Below, in pieces: positions 11,166 through 23,562 of a DNA stretch of 64,000 bases; the stretch's first letter is position 1, and each line of letters starts with the position of its first letter. Under the pieces are notes generated by a model. The model was given only the letters and a program-made list of their open reading frames with translations, was not told the DNA's origin and searched no databases. The translations under genes and the position numbers were made by a program. Source of the stretch: Tolypeutes matacus (taxonomy: Eukaryota > Chordata > Mammalia > Cingulata > Chlamyphoridae); contig JAKSZT010053764.1 of the NCBI GenBank assembly GCA_026826555.1, positions 15,512,282 to 15,576,281 on the forward strand. The letters are read 5' to 3'.

Positions 11166-11639
11166 CAAAGTAACTTTTCATTTTGTTGCTCACTAATAGC
11201 ATTTGATTTGTCAGGTCTGAAAAGGATAACTAAATAGACGAAATTGGAGAAAGAGGCTAAGGTTAAGGAACTGGAAAATTTTTTCATAAAATTATTAGGG
11301 CTTGATGAAACAGTATTTCCTCAAGAAGATGCCTAAAAAATTATTGTACCTGAAATTTAAGCCTTATGCTGGCTCATAATTGCCAGCTTGCTGATCTGTT
11401 TTCTCTAGTAAAAGATGAAATATTTTATATATTTTTTTATTTATAAATATCATATATATATTCTCATCCCAAACCCCATACCTGATCAGATTCCTTTGCC
11501 TTAAGAAAAAAGATTTTAAAAACACTGATTTAGGAGGTAAAATTAGCATGTTTGCTAAATTTTGATTTGCAGTAATCCTCATTGAACTCGTTTTCACCTT
11601 TAATTCTTAAGGGTAAAGCTTAGTAAACTCCTGCCTTAA

Positions 11640-11970
11640 GACCTCTGTAGTGACCCTCTTTGAACATTTTGGCCTGGGTCTTTCTTACCGCACCTTATTT
11701 GCCTGGAAATTTTCGAAACATATGTCAAGATTTTCCTCAAATGCCGTAGCCTTTAAGATGTCTTTCCTGATACCTCCCAGCAGAAGGAAATACTTCCCCT
11801 GTATTCCTCCAGTTAGTCTATAACTCGACTAATATTTAACTAAGAGCTGTAACTCTTTGTTTGCATGACTGCATTTCCCATTAAATTTTTAATTTCCTAG
11901 AGGGCAGAAACTTATTCTATTTATCTTTGTTTCTAACACAAAACTCAGTACTTGCTATCTAGATACACTT
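11640..11970 (+). repeat. L2 fragment
   Basis: The order 'aagatgtctttcctgatacctccc', 'tagagggcagaaacttattctat', 'aaactcagtacttgctat' follows the 3' end of L2. Old and diverged. Confidence 0.55.
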
Positions 11971-12385
11971 AAGTGGTTGTTGAAGGATGGAAGGAAGGAG
12001 AGGAAGAGTTAGTCTATTCATGTGACTACTTAGAACAAGAAGCAAATTTGCATAATCTGCAGACCTCTAAAGGCTAAGATACCTCTCTGCTTCTCGTTCT
12101 ATGTCCTCTCACCTCTTCTTCTGAGGAAAGCAGATAAATCACATCTTCTTTTATGCAGATAATTATAATTTTTGCATAGAAAAAAATCACTGAACATTTT
12201 CAGATAATTTAAATTCCCATGTTCTAAGAGGTTGAGTACCTCAAAATGGGGACTATTTATGAAGAAAGGATGGAGAAAATTGAGGTAATTGAAAATAGTT
12301 TTTTTTCTAGACGAGTTTAGAGGAAAAAATACAGTGTTTAAATTCCACTAATATAATATTTAGTGTTTCTTAGGATTGTTGCCTT
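11971..12385. other. Intergenic, no gene seen
   Basis: No open frame, repeat or RNA gene that I can support. Confidence 0.4.
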
Positions 12386-12390
12386 TGGTA

Positions 12391-12830
12391 TGTTGATTAT
12401 GTACCCCAATGAAAGACATGTTCTTAATCTTAATTCATATTCCTGTGGGTGTGACATCATTTGTACATTTTGAAGATGTTATTTTTAGTTAAGGTGTAGC
12501 CAACTGAATCAAGGTGGCCTTATAAAAAGAAAAAACTGGAAGCCAGGAGTCAAAGAAGGCCACAGGGAGAAGGCAGAAGTCAGCAGAAACCAGAAGGGCA
12601 GACACAAGGAGAGAGAGGTCACAGTGTGATAGGAGGCAGAGCTGCAAGCCAACGAACCCCTAGGATTGTGGCAAACCAGGGTCAGAATGCCACAGACTTC
12701 AGAGAGAAAGCATTGCCTTGTTGGTGCCTTGATTTGGGACTCCTGGCCTCCTAAACTGTGAGGTAATAAATTCTTGTGGTTTAAACCAGGCTATTGTGTG
12801 GTATTTGTCATAGCAGCCTGGCAAACTCAG
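12391..12830 (+). mobile_element. MaLR-type LTR
   Basis: Starts TGTTGATTATGTACCCCAAT, then 'gacatgttcttaatcttaattcatattcctgtgggtg' and a 'ggccttataaaaag' promoter-like stretch, and ends near 'ggtatttgtcatagcagcctggcaaac'. The same family, also on the plus strand, is at 21,824-22,277 and 34,795-35,508. No clear target duplication is left. Confidence 0.65.
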
Positions 12831-13059
12831 GAAACAAAGGCAAACTCTTTGCCTGCAAAGAGGAAAGGTTATTAACATTAAAATATCCAGTTTCTATAGA
12901 AAGGTCTAAGTATTGTTTTGTTTTGTTTTTACCAATTTCTAGTTGAAAACATGCTTACAGTGTTTTTGCTGGTTTGCATGATCAAGAGATTGTATATAAT
13001 TTGTCCATATCCATTGAATAATCAGTCTGTTTATTGCAGATTTAATGAAGGCATGTAAC

Positions 13060-13270
13060 ATGATGCAAAGGTCATGGGCTCTAGAACCAGATAGACCTGA
13101 ATTTGAATCTGTAATCTACTAATTACCAGCAATATAATGTTAGACAACTTATTCAATATCTCTGAGCCTTTGTTTCTATAACTGAAATGGGGGCTAGAAT
13201 ACCACTCATAGTGCCACAAGAACCAAATGAGACAAAGTTTTGTGTAAAGTTTCTGGCACTCAATAATGGT
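13060..13270 (+). repeat. MIR element
   Basis: Nearly complete MIR order: 'ggtcatgggctctagaacc', 'tgaatttgaatct', 'gacaacttattcaatatctctgagcc', 'actgaaatggggg', 'tttctggcactcaataatgg'. Confidence 0.75.
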
Positions 13271-13289
13271 TATTCCCCGTACCACCCCC

Positions 13290-15437
13290 CTTTTTTTTTG
13301 AAATTTAAAGAAAAAATTATTGACAATCTGAAAAACAATTCCTAGAAGACTGACTTTTCCAGAAAACTGTAGCTACACAATGCATTGCATCTATCATGTT
13401 AAAACATGCGTTAGACACAGATACAAAAACCAGGAGATGAGCCACCATTCTTCAACAATCTGAGTAAAGATAAAATGCCTAAGGATCAATGTGACTGACT
13501 TGCAAAGGATGGGCTCTTTACTGAATTGAACATATGCCACTAATCAGAGCATTTTGTCATATAGCATTAGCATTTATTATAAAAGTACTTAGAGTCAAAG
13601 GAATAAAACCACCAGCATTCAAAAGCAATTTTGTAGGAAGCAGATGTGGCTCAAGCAGTTGGACACATGCTTACCACATAAGAGGTCCTGGGTTCGGTTC
13701 CCGGTGCCTCCTAAAGAAGACAAGCAAGACAGCAAGCTGATGGGATGGGCTGGTGCGGTGAGTTGACTTAACAAGCTGATGCAATAAGCCGATGCAATGA
13801 GGAGACACAACAAGCAGGGAGCAGAGGTGGCTCAAATGATAGGGCACCCACCTACCACATGGGAGGTCTCGGGTTTGGTTCCTGATGCCTCCTAAAAAAC
13901 AGACAAGCAGACAGAGCACACAATGAACAGACACAGAGAGCAGACAGTGAGTGCAAACAATGGGGGTGGGGGGAGAAATAAATAAAATAAATCTTTAAAA
14001 AAAAAAGAAAAACAAAAGCAGTTTTGTCAATTAGGCAATAAAACACTGTACAGCATGTCTCTGTTGTCCATCACTGAATATACTAGTAGCAATTTTGAAA
14101 TGAAAAAAGAAAAGAAAAAAGGAGCCTAAGCCCTTTTATTTTCTCTATTTAAAATTAAACAGAAAACAAACACATCAATTCTGTTATGCATTAACATTTT
14201 CAAAGTACATCATTTGTACAAGAGAAGGACTAGGAACAAAAATGTGTAAACAGAGATTCAAACATAAGTGAGTGTCAGCAGTCTCACACAACTTTCCAAT
14301 GGTACTTAGGAAGAGCCACTTCATGATCACTGGCACTAAACAAAGTTGCAGAATTCTTTGCCATATACTTTAGGAAATTATGAAGATACTTCAGTTATAA
14401 AGCAAAGCTCTTCTCATCCAGAGGTATATAGACCAACATTGCTCCAATCTGTACAAATAATCTCAGTAGGTGTGGCACTTCATAAATTTGGGACATGGGT
14501 GCATCATTGTGATCTGCAAGGATTTCAAGCATATTGCCATCTCTCAAATTTGTAGAATAACTGAGTGACAACATTACTTTGAAATATTCTTTTATACCTG
14601 CCACAATTTCATTAACAGCATATTCCTTATTTTCTGAGATTTCTTGTAATTTGCATAATCCTCTAGAATAGAATCCACATTTTTCTTGGCTGGAAGATAA
14701 AAGGGCTGTTTTTGCCTGGTAATTAAGTCCCAGTCATCAACAAGCCATGGTGTAGTTCTTCAGGAATATTTACTTTAACTTCAACTCTGCTCATGAATGT
14801 TGCCTCATTTTCAACAATAAGCTCTACTTGGGCCCTTTTCTTCCGAGGTGGATGATGTGTCTCACTGGTACTGCCATCATCTCCATCATCTCCATTTCCA
14901 GGTGTTTTCTGTTTTGTTTTTTTTTCACTTCAACATTTTTCTGCTGCAGATGAGAAGTCTTCTTTCCTGGGGCAAGAGCTAATGTTGCTCCTGATTGGCT
15001 TTTTGAAGTTCTCTCTGTTTCTGCAGATTGAGGTCAACGTATTTGAGTACTCTGCTTTCTGGAACCCATTCATCCCAGCTAGAGGTCAGGAGGGGGTGGT
15101 GTACTGAGGGAGTTCTTTCAGGAACAGGAAAAAGGGCTACAATATCCTCATGTGTCTTCAAAGTTTTTCAGAGTGCCTGGGCCTCATGACACCTCTTTTT
15201 TTATTCTACCCACTGTAATGTATAAAGTGTTTCACTTGTTTGTCCTTTACAGCAGCCTTTACGCACTTTGCTTCATAAAGCAGAGGCCTATGAAAGCACA
15301 GCGCTTGTTCACCCCCCTAGAGTTTAGGCTTCAGGTCCTGCTTCGGCACCATGTGTAAGTGATCACTGCCTCCTCCTTCTCCCACCACCGCTGATTACTG
15401 CCGCCTACTCTCTACCCCACCCAACTCTCCCCGCATT
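13290..15437 (-). pseudogene. MORF4L1: Processed pseudogene of MORF4L1 (MRG15), long isoform
   Basis: Intronless copy of the chromodomain protein MORF4L1, a subunit of NuA4/TIP60 and HDAC complexes. On the minus strand the start codon is at 15350-15352, next to a GC-rich leader, and the frame ends with a TGA at 14284-14286. Recognisable segments in order: a chromo-domain start with LLYEAKCVKA and KDKQVKHFIHYSG; the isoform-specific insert THEDIVALFPVPERTPSVHH (about 15,080-15,160); DEWVPESRVLKYVDLNLQKQ; GSTSETHHPP-type linker; an MRG domain including [32 protein letters not shown] and YIPLDEKSFAL. Stops and frameshifts interrupt it: a stop lies 12 codons after the start, and the MRG domain is split between frames. 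The 3' UTR appears to run to a T-run at 13,290-13,298 (poly(A)). A SINE sits in that UTR. I found no target duplication. Confidence 0.93.
13635..14010 (+). repeat. Dimeric DAS-III type SINE with 15-bp target duplication
   Basis: Two tRNA-like halves, each with head (GGAAGCAGATGTGGCTCAAG and GGGAGCAGAGGTGGCTCAAA) and CCTCCTAAAGAAGACAAGCA-type body, then an A-rich tail. It is flanked by CAAAAGCAATTTTGT (13620-13634) and CAAAAGCAGTTTTGT (14011-14025), so it landed in the 3' UTR part of the MORF4L1 retrocopy after that copy had formed. Confidence 0.93.
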
Positions 15438-15659
15438 TTTGTCATAATATCTGCGTATATTCAGTTTCTATATTTGAATGCATACCCAGCACTGACTATT
15501 GTCAGTAGAATTTATTCTGGTTTTCAAATTGTTCCTTTGGTGATTTGAGACAATAAATGATTTGGAATGGGAAGCATTGTTGTGATTTTTAAAGAGCATT
15601 TCATGACTTTGGGTTTATGAGCTTGAGGGAGCTCTTACTGGTAGGGTTCCATTCAGCTC
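15438..15659. other. Intergenic, no gene seen
   Basis: Short frames only; no recognisable element. Confidence 0.4.
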
Positions 15660-15675
15660 AAAATGAAGATAAATT

Positions 15676-15851
15676 GGGAAGCGGCCGTGGCTCAATCAGT
15701 AGGGCTCCCGTTTACCATATGGGAGGCAACCCGGGGCCTCCTGGTGAAGGCAAGCCCGTCCGCACGGCGTGGTTAGCTGACCCAGCGAGCACAAGCAGCA
15801 AGGGGGGGATAAATGAATAAATAAATAAAATCTTTAAATAATAAAAAAAAA
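15676..15851 (+). repeat. DAS-I type SINE with 16-bp target duplication
   Basis: Full head and body, with a deletion of about 15 bases around the box B region ('gggaggcaacccggggcc'). AAAATGAAGATAAATT flanks it at 15660-15675 and 15852-15867. Confidence 0.92.
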
Positions 15852-16429
15852 AAAATGAAGATAAATTATGAAGTCCTAACTTCTGCTTGGTAAATTTACA
15901 TACATCTAAATAGTTTTGATGTTTTATTAGTCGAACAATTAAATTCTAATGTTTATAAGGTGCTTTAAGCAGAATGGATGAATAAATTCATTGTTGTCTT
16001 CTAATGAAATCCCAGAGGACTTCAGTCAACTCAGAAAGATTTACTGTCTGCTTTCTCTCTGCCCATTCCCAGACCCCCAAATTTAAAACCTAAAAAATAA
16101 CTTTGTCAAGCTAAAACAATCACAACACAACTGGAAAATATATTTACAACATAGTCCCATTTTCTCAGTTTTCTCTGTACTTAATATGATAGTTACACAA
16201 TCAAATAAAACCAAATATATTTACTGCATTCCCTCCAAATACAGTTAAAATTACATTTTATAAGGTTTCACATGGTAAGGAAATGTTCTTATTCCTTCTA
16301 AATAGTTGAAGGAGAATTTTTCCTGGATATTTAGCCTATATATCTTCATTTAAATATTACCATGGAAATTTCTTATCATAATCATTAATGTGGTTTATAT
16401 ACTACAAAGTATTTTAATAAAAAACCACA

Positions 16430-16616
16430 GGGAAGCGGCTGTGGCTCAATCAGTAGGGCTCCCGTTTACCATATGGGAGGCCCCGGGTTTGGTTCCCGCA
16501 GCCTCCTGGTGAAGGCAAGCCCGCCCGCACGGCGTGGTTAGCTGACCCAGCGAGCACAAGCAGCAAGGGGGGGATAAATGAGTAAATAAATAAAATCTTT
16601 AAAAAAAAAAAAAAAA
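16430..16616 (+). repeat. DAS-I type SINE
   Basis: Full-length copy with head GGGAAGCGGCTGTGGCTCAA, box-B-like GGTTTGGTTCCCG, conserved GGTGAAGGCAAGCCCGCC body and long A tail. The duplication of the target is not clear. Confidence 0.9.
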
Positions 16617-16626
16617 TACTTGGTTT

Positions 16627-16731
16627 GGGAAACGGATGTGGCTCAAAAGGTTCGGCGTCCGTCTACCATATGGAGAGACCGGGGTTCGATCCCCGGTACC
16701 TCCCAGTAAAAAAAAAAAAAAAAAAAAAAAA
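16627..16731 (+). repeat. Short DAS SINE monomer
   Basis: tRNA-like monomer (GGGAAACGGATGTGGCTCAA, GGTTCGATCCCCGGTACCTC) with an A tail of over 20 bases. It begins 10 bases after the tail of the previous SINE, so it probably inserted at that tail. Confidence 0.9.
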
Positions 16732-16869
16732 CACATTAGATTGGGAGCTAGAAGTGATTGGTTTCAGCAAATCATAGCTTTTTTTTTGGCTAACAATTTC
16801 CCATTTGTAAATTGAGATGAGTAGGAAAGATAGTTTTGGGTAAAAGGTAAATCATTGGCTCTTAGTTGG

Positions 16870-17075
16870 TGATACAGTGGTTGATAGCTTGGTCTCTGGA
16901 GTCAGACAGACACAACTGTGTTATGCAAACCTCAGTTTCCTCAGCTGGTACCTAATTTAACATGATATTAGGTACCTAATATATTTGTGGTAAGAATAAA
17001 TGAGATATTACATGTAAGTTACTAAATATAACATAGCTTTCAGGGAATGATGACTGTCATTATCATTATCGCCAC
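16870..17075 (+). repeat. MIR element
   Basis: 'ggtctctggagtcagacagac', 'aaacctcagtttcctcagctgg', 'taagaataaatgagatattacatg' follow MIR order, with the middle partly deleted. Confidence 0.7.
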
Positions 17076-17189
17076 CAGTTGCAACTATTTGTGGGACTCA
17101 AAAGAAGTTTATGTGTATTTCATAATAAAAATGAAGAATTTCTTTTCCATCAATTATCTTATTTACTTGTAACTGTGAAATACTTCTTG

Positions 17190-17640
17190 TATAAGTTAGA
17201 TTTTGCTACAGAACAAACCACCCCAAAACTTAGAGACTTAAAACAACAACCATTTTTTTAACTCATGATTCTATGTGTTGAAATTTGGGTTGGGCCCGGC
17301 TTTGCTGTTCTTCAAGTCTCAGATGGGGGCGAGGCTGGTCTAGAAAGGCCTCACCCAAGATGATCTGTCACTGTACCATATGTTCTAGCCTGGGCTTGTA
17401 CACATGGTGATGTGCAGGGTTCTAAGAGAGCCAGTGGAACCTACTAAGGCCTCTTGAGGCCAAGGCTTAGAATCGGCACAATGTTATTTCACCAGATTCT
17501 GGCCAAAGCAGTCACAAGGCTAATCCAGATTCAAGGGGAAGGGAAATCACTCCTCCTCTTCATAGGAGGAGCTGCAAAGTCTCATGGCAATGGAGTGTGG
17601 ATAGAGAGGGGAATAATTATGGCCATTTTTTGTAATTAAT
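17190..17640 (+). repeat. Old LTR-like repeat, family not assigned
   Basis: Opening 'gctacagaacaaaccaccccaaaacttagagacttaaaacaac' and 'gggaaatcactcctcctcttc' closing part. Third member of the family at 3215 and 10,704. Confidence 0.45.
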
Positions 17641-18099
17641 CTACCATACTATCTCCTACTAACTCTAATTGCAATATATTACCCATTGGTAATCTTTTAT
17701 CACATTAATAGCAATCTTGGCCTCTATGTCTCATAGTTTTCCAATCTCTCAGTCTACCAGAGTATCGTTGTACACGTGCTCTATATATTTGCTGATTTAG
17801 GCTTACTTTTCTAGTCACACGACTAGATATTGCTGGTAAACTTTGATCCACCTCAATCTTGTGACCCTATATCGCTATATCTAATTAAAACTAAAGCAAA
17901 ATTATATACTTTCTTGAGTGACTCCTCAGAACATATTGTGGTGCAATCTGAAAGACATTAAGAATTATTGTTTTGTCTGTCTTAAATCCATAGGAATAAC
18001 ATTGTTTTAAAAAGTATCACAATAATAGTTCCTTAAAATGTATTACAAATAAGTATAATTTAAAAATACCTGTGAACAAAGAGCCTAAGTTTTAAAAGC
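17641..18099. other. Intergenic, no gene seen
   Basis: AT-rich, no support for any gene or named repeat. Confidence 0.4.
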
Positions 18100-18850
18100 C
18101 ACAGGCCCTTCATAAAAGAGGATATCTAAATGGCCTTTATTCATATGAAAAGATACTCATCATCACTATTAAGGAAATGAATCCCTCACCAGAATGGGTT
18201 ACAAAAAGACTGACAATATTGAGTTTAGGAAGACAATAGAGCAATTGTAACTGTGACTTTCATACAAAGCTGCTGGAAATGTAAATTGGTTCAACCAAAC
18301 TGAAAAACTGTTGGGAAATTTCCACATATCTACCCAGGAACAATTCCACCCTAGGTATATATGCAATAGAAATTAGTGCATATGTCCAACAAAACATATT
18401 TACAGTAACTTTAGTCAGAAGAGCCCCAAATTGGAAACCACCTAAATGTGTACAAATAGGAGAAGGGATGAACAAATTGTGGTATATTTATATAATGGAA
18501 TATGATACAGCAACAAAAAATAAACTACTGATACATGCCACAACATGAATGAATCAAAACCGTTATGTTGAGGAAAAGAAGCCAGGTACAAAAAGCACAT
18601 ACTGCATGATCCCCTTTACATAAAGTTTAAGAAGATGCAGATTTAATCCATGGTGGTAGAAGTAAAAACTCTGAGAGTGGAAGAATTTGTGTTATTGACT
18701 GGAAAAGGGTACAAAGGGAATCTCCTGGGTGAAGGTAATATCCCATATTATGATCTTGGCATTGGCCAGAGGTTGTTTACATATGTAAAATTTTATTGAA
18801 CTATACACTTAAGATTTATTCACATTACTGCATGTATATTAAATGTTTTT
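18100..18850 (+). mobile_element. Old L1 3' part (ORF2 end and 3' UTR)
   Basis: 'gaaaagatactcatcatcactattaaggaaatg' and 'tggaatatgatacagcaacaaaaaataaac' are the L1 ORF2 3' end and 'ttattgaactatacacttaag' is the 3' UTR, all on the plus strand. Frames are broken. There is no poly(A) tail left. Confidence 0.7.
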
Positions 18851-19127
18851 ATATGCCTATACTCACATAATTGTATATAGTCCTTCTTAGAAAAAGTATA
18901 CTTTTTTTTCTATCTTTGGTGGTATAAACGAAAACATAAATCTTATTTCTGGCCTCATGGTTGATCTGTGTAAAGAAATTGAATTGAAAGATCTTTCTAC
19001 TCTTCCTCCTCCTCTTTCAGAGATTAATTGGGGAGAAAGTCCAGTATAAGAATTTGATTTGTTCGAAGGTAAGGAAGAGTTCAATTTAAAAGTTTCTTAG
19101 TTTCTGCAGGTATCAATGAGTGATTCA

Positions 19128-19290
19128 TAGCTCTTTTTTTTTTTTTTGAAAGTTATGGTAGGGGGTGTGTGCACTCAAACACATGTGTACGAGTGTGTGC
19201 AGTGCTCGGTGTGCACATGTGTATGTATGCATGCGCTCATATATATATATGTGGGCCCACACATGTATATGTATGTGTGTGTGTGTTTTC
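19128..19290 (+). repeat. T-run and GT/AT-rich microsatellite
   Basis: A 17-T run (19,132-19,148) followed by alternating GT, CA and AT blocks including (AT)5 at about 19,237-19,249 and (GT)6 at about 19,275-19,287. Confidence 0.85.
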
Positions 19291-21407
19291 TATGAGATTC
19301 CCACAGGAAGAGTGAAGAGGCTTAATTTCACTCTAAACTAGTAAAGATTTCTTGAAAGGATATATCCAAAAGTCTTGAACTATTCTGCTGAAACCCTGTG
19401 TACTATTATTCTAGACATAGCCTGGATTTGGGAAAAAGTTCAGCTTCAGGTATATTGCCCTGGGGAGACATGGAACACAGAGCACAGAATTGAGAACAAG
19501 TCCATCACTCCTGTGTTAGGAAATAGAATATTTCTAAAGTGTTAGGGGGGAAAATCTCACTGGGAAGAGTAAAGAAGGGGCTCTCTGGTGGGGGAGTGGA
19601 AACTTTGAAGGAGGGAGGTGGGAGCAAGTCTAGGAACAATGGTGCTTGTCTAAGGAGACCCATATGTAAGATTCATTTCCTTTCCTTTGGACCCATAGCA
19701 CCCAGTTCTAAGTTTTTTCCTATATTCACCCTGGCTTTTCTCCAATTATTCAGAAAAGTATAGTACCATTCCACAACTGTAGGTTAGTAGTGTTGCGGGG
19801 GCAGTGGGAAGGTAATTAAGGGACATGGTAGTAAAGGGAAGAACAGTCTGTCTTGCCTTACCTCTCCCCTGAGGCCACAGTACTTAGAACCACAAGGTAT
19901 AAAGGGAGGATGGTGATCCTAGAATTCACAAGGCCACCAGCAGTGGAGTGAAGGAACCCCATGGTGGAGGTGGTAATTAGGGGCCATGTGATAACAGCAA
20001 AACTGTTGCAGCATGTACAGATCAGGAGGGAATGAGAGATCAACCCCCTGAAGGCAAGGGAGAGGTGGAGATGATGGGGAAGAGTGAGAAGACACTTGGC
20101 TTTAGGTTCTTTGATAAAGCAACTAGAGAGACACATGAATGAGAAAATAGGAAAGAATGAGACCTATTCTTTGGATTTTGTTTTTCATGCATTGAAAATA
20201 CCCCCATGTGTGTAACTTTAAAAAAGCTAAAATAAAGAACCAAAATGCATTTGCATTTAGCTTCCTGAGATCATGAGATTGTTAGGATAAATTGAGGAAA
20301 GATACAAATTCAAAAAAGAGTTACACTTAAAATATATTCCTTGAGAATTTCAGCTATTCTGAATTATTCATAGACCAGTGGAAGAAAAAAATCATGGGTT
20401 GGAAAATGAATATGTTTGAAATTGGTGCATATCTTCAGCAACTTTATCCAAAGCCAGCATATATGCTAAATAAATTTTAATTGTCAAGAAAGTCAAAAGA
20501 AACTGAAGGTGTATGTGTGTAATTGAGGCAGGGAGCATGCCTTTGTCAGATTTTGAATTCAATAACTTCAGCTAGGCAATTCTTGCTACAACTATCAAAA
20601 TATTGCTAGAAGATTGTTATATGTTCCATAGTCTTGGAATGTAAGTAGACATAGAATAGAGGTCCCTGACTGTATCCTTTGAAGGAGAAAGTCTAGTCAA
20701 GCCAATACTAGATGTAGTAGTGGTGCATGGAGGAAAAGAAAAGAAAATGCTTTCTCTGTATCTTTTCTGGGATCCATCCCAACTCTGAATATGGTCCGGT
20801 TCTGGAGCAGTCAATTCAACCATGTTATAGTCATTAAAGCAACCAGAACCAGTAAACTGGTTCTATTGTGCATGGAACCAGTTTACTATAGTAGTCATTT
20901 GCTTTCTATTAACTTGCTTGTAAGATTCCTGAAGTGTTTTCTTCCGTTCTCACTGCTAGGCATTTATCTGTGGCTTAAAAATACTTGGTGATTTAAATGC
21001 TTCAGATGTCTAACACCATTCCAGCACTGCCTGGCTTCATTCTTGAACATTTTCTTCAATCTTGAAGAGAGAAGTCTTGAAGGAGAAAGACAGGGAGTCC
21101 TCTGCACCTTCTTATCTTTCTCCTTATTTCTTATTCACAAAAGGGAATCTAATTTGTGTCTATGTGATAGGCACAAATTAGAGAGATGAATGGAATATTA
21201 CTACACTTTATGAACCTGAAAATTTGTTAAATACCTTCCCTTTTTTAAGATTACAATTTACTCCTAACCGTAAACAGCAAAATAGCTTAAATAAATGATG
21301 AATTGCTATTGGAAAACCTCCCAGAACTAATTTAGGAGCTTAAAATTTACTCTAGCCAGGTAAAACCTGAGATTGCTAAGAACTGAATGCATTATAAACA
21401 CATGTTG
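19291..21407. other. Intergenic, no gene seen
   Basis: About 2.1 kb with moderately long but unlinked frames. A G-rich purine stretch lies at 19,545-19,625. Nothing recognisable as a gene. Confidence 0.4.
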
Positions 21408-21420
21408 AAAATTAAGCTTA

Positions 21421-21712
21421 ATTCACACGATGGAATATTATGCAGCTGTAAGAAGAAATGAAGTCGTAAAGCATATGACAACATGGATGAACCTGGAGGA
21501 CATTATGTTGAGCGAAGTAAACCAGACACAAAAGGACAAATAATGTATGAATGCGTTACTATGAACCAAATATATTGTGTAACATATTGTTTGATTCAAA
21601 AAAATTTTATATGTATCCAGTACATTTAATTGAGAAATGTATATATCTATTCATCTGTTTTTAGTTGTTTATATTTTTTATTATTAAATGTACAAAATAA
21701 AGTAAAAAAAAA
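21421..21712 (+). mobile_element. 5'-truncated L1 with 13-bp target duplication
   Basis: Last codons of ORF2 (reads [24 protein letters not shown], ending at a stop near 21,560), then 3' UTR with AATAAAG and poly(A). AAAATTAAGCTTA flanks it at 21408-21420 and 21713-21725. Same L1 subfamily as 24,791 and as the minus-strand L1 at 49-55 kb. Confidence 0.92.
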
Positions 21713-21823
21713 AAAATTAAGCTTAGAAAATTCAATTAAATGATCTAAAATAGGAATAAGATCACCGACAAATAAATAACAAAGAAACACCTGAATAAAA
21801 AACTGATGCTATGAGAAAGAATA

Positions 21824-22277
21824 CTGTGGTAACTTGCAGCTAGGTACCCCAGAAAAACATGTTCTTAACTTAATCCATTCCTGCTGTGAACCCTTATAAA
21901 TAGGACTTTTTGATGAGGTTACTTCTGTTCAGGTGTAGCCCAAATGAATCAGGATGGCTCCTAATCCATTTACTGAAGACCTTATAGGGAAGACCACAGA
22001 GAGAGAGAAAACACAGAAAGCAGCCAGAAACTGGAAGTTAACATAACTGGGAAGCCAGGGGAGGCTACCCTGTACATTGCCATGTGATGAAATGGCAAGG
22101 ATCAAGGATCATCGGCAGCCAGCCCCAGAAGACCACAGTCTTCTGGGAGAAAGCATCACCCTGATGACACCTTGAATTGGACTTTTCCTACCCTCAAAAC
22201 TGTGAGCCAATACATTCCCGTTGTTTCAGCCAACCCATTGTATGGTATTTGCTTTGGCAGCCAGAAAACTAAAATTA
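21824..22277 (+). mobile_element. MaLR-type LTR with AATAC target duplication
   Basis: Opens 'tgtggtaacttgcagctaggtaccccag', then 'acatgttcttaacttaatccattcc'. AATAC flanks it at 21819-21823 and 22278-22282. It matches the LTRs at 12,391 and 34,795 through the 'ggcagccagccccagaa' region. No internal part, so it is a solo LTR. Confidence 0.8.
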
Positions 22278-22422
22278 AATACTATGATCTGATCTTTTTT
22301 ACTTTGCAAATTAAAAAAAAAAATCTAGATGTGATTTTTTTCCTTTTAATGTTTCATGTTAAATAGCCAAAATAAATAATTTTATTTTCTAAAGTTTGAG
22401 AGTTAAGATCGAATGTTTTCCT

Positions 22423-22457
22423 TAAAAAAAGAAAAAAAAAAAAAAAAAAAAAAAAAC
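22423..22457 (+). repeat. Poly(A)-rich run
   Basis: About 35 bases, nearly all A. No SINE or L1 body lies directly upstream, so the origin is unclear. Confidence 0.8.
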
Positions 22458-22734
22458 CACACACAATGCAATAATACAACTACATATGTTTAAAAAATAT
22501 GTAGTGAAAAAAGAGCTTTGTAAACATAACCTGAAGAAGTAAAGTTAGATGTATTTTTTGTCTTAAGAATAGCTCCTCATTTTAGAAGAGGTAAGACTAT
22601 ACTGAGATCGTTTTGGAAGATGATTGCTATTCTGATTTAGCTTTCTTACTTTTCAAATAAACAAGGTGTGGCTGCAAGAAAGAGCCTCTGGTTGCTCAGT
22701 TTGTTTGGCTGCACTATTACTTTTAATTATATTC

Positions 22735-23455
22735 TATATGTTACATTAGTTGTATTTTTCCCTACGTAGCTCCGTATTCTTAACATTTTGTAATAGAGGA
22801 ACATTCTTGTATTTGTACTATTAACCACAATCATCACCCACCACAGAAATCACTATGTTATATAGTCCCTAGACTATCCTCTAGCTTTTTTTCAACTGAC
22901 ATTTACCTTCCTAGACTATCCCTTTCAGCCAGTCTCATTTATAAATCAGCAGTGTTGATTATCCTCACTATAATGTGTTACCATCCACTTTAACCATTTC
23001 CCTACATTTATATCCCCCCTATTAAACATTCTACATACATTCAGCATCAACCCCCCCTCAACCCATACTCTATCTCCTAGTAACCTATACTCTATAGTTT
23101 AACTCCATGAGTTTATTCATCATATTTAGTTCATATTAGTGAGACCATACAATATTTGTCCTTTCGTGTGTGGCTTATTTCATTCAACATACTGTCTTCG
23201 AAGTTCATCCATGTTGTCATATGCATCCCAAGTTCATTTGTTCTTACAGCTGAATAGTATTCCATTGCAGGAATATAGCACATTTTGTTTATCCATTCTT
23301 CAGTTGATGGACACTTGGGTTGTTTCCATCTTTTAGCAATAGTGAGTAATGCCACTATGAACACTGGTGTGCAAATGTCTGTTTGTGTCCTTCCTTTTAG
23401 TTCTTCTGAATATATTCCTAGTACCAGCTAAGATAATTTTGGTATTGTTTACAAT
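22735..23455 (-). mobile_element. L1 3' part (ORF2 C-terminus and 3' UTR)
   Basis: On the minus strand 23,131-23,364 reads as the end of ORF2 ([30 protein letters not shown]). 22,740-23,120 is the long 3' UTR with 'tgtaatagaggaacatt', shared with the copy at 42,154-42,500. 5'-truncated. Confidence 0.8.
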
Positions 23456-23562
23456 GTTTTTTTAAGAGAAAGGAAGTTTTTATATACCTTATTCCTCCCC
23501 TTACTCTTTTCTAGAATGGCTTACAAATATTGAAAGAGAAAGTCTTTATCTTTTCTTTTTAT

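Noticed and set aside
15676..16731. tRNA genes suggested by cloverleaf-like heads with A- and B-box text
   Set aside because: They are SINE heads with poly(A) tails and target duplications, not isolated tRNA genes with T-run terminators.
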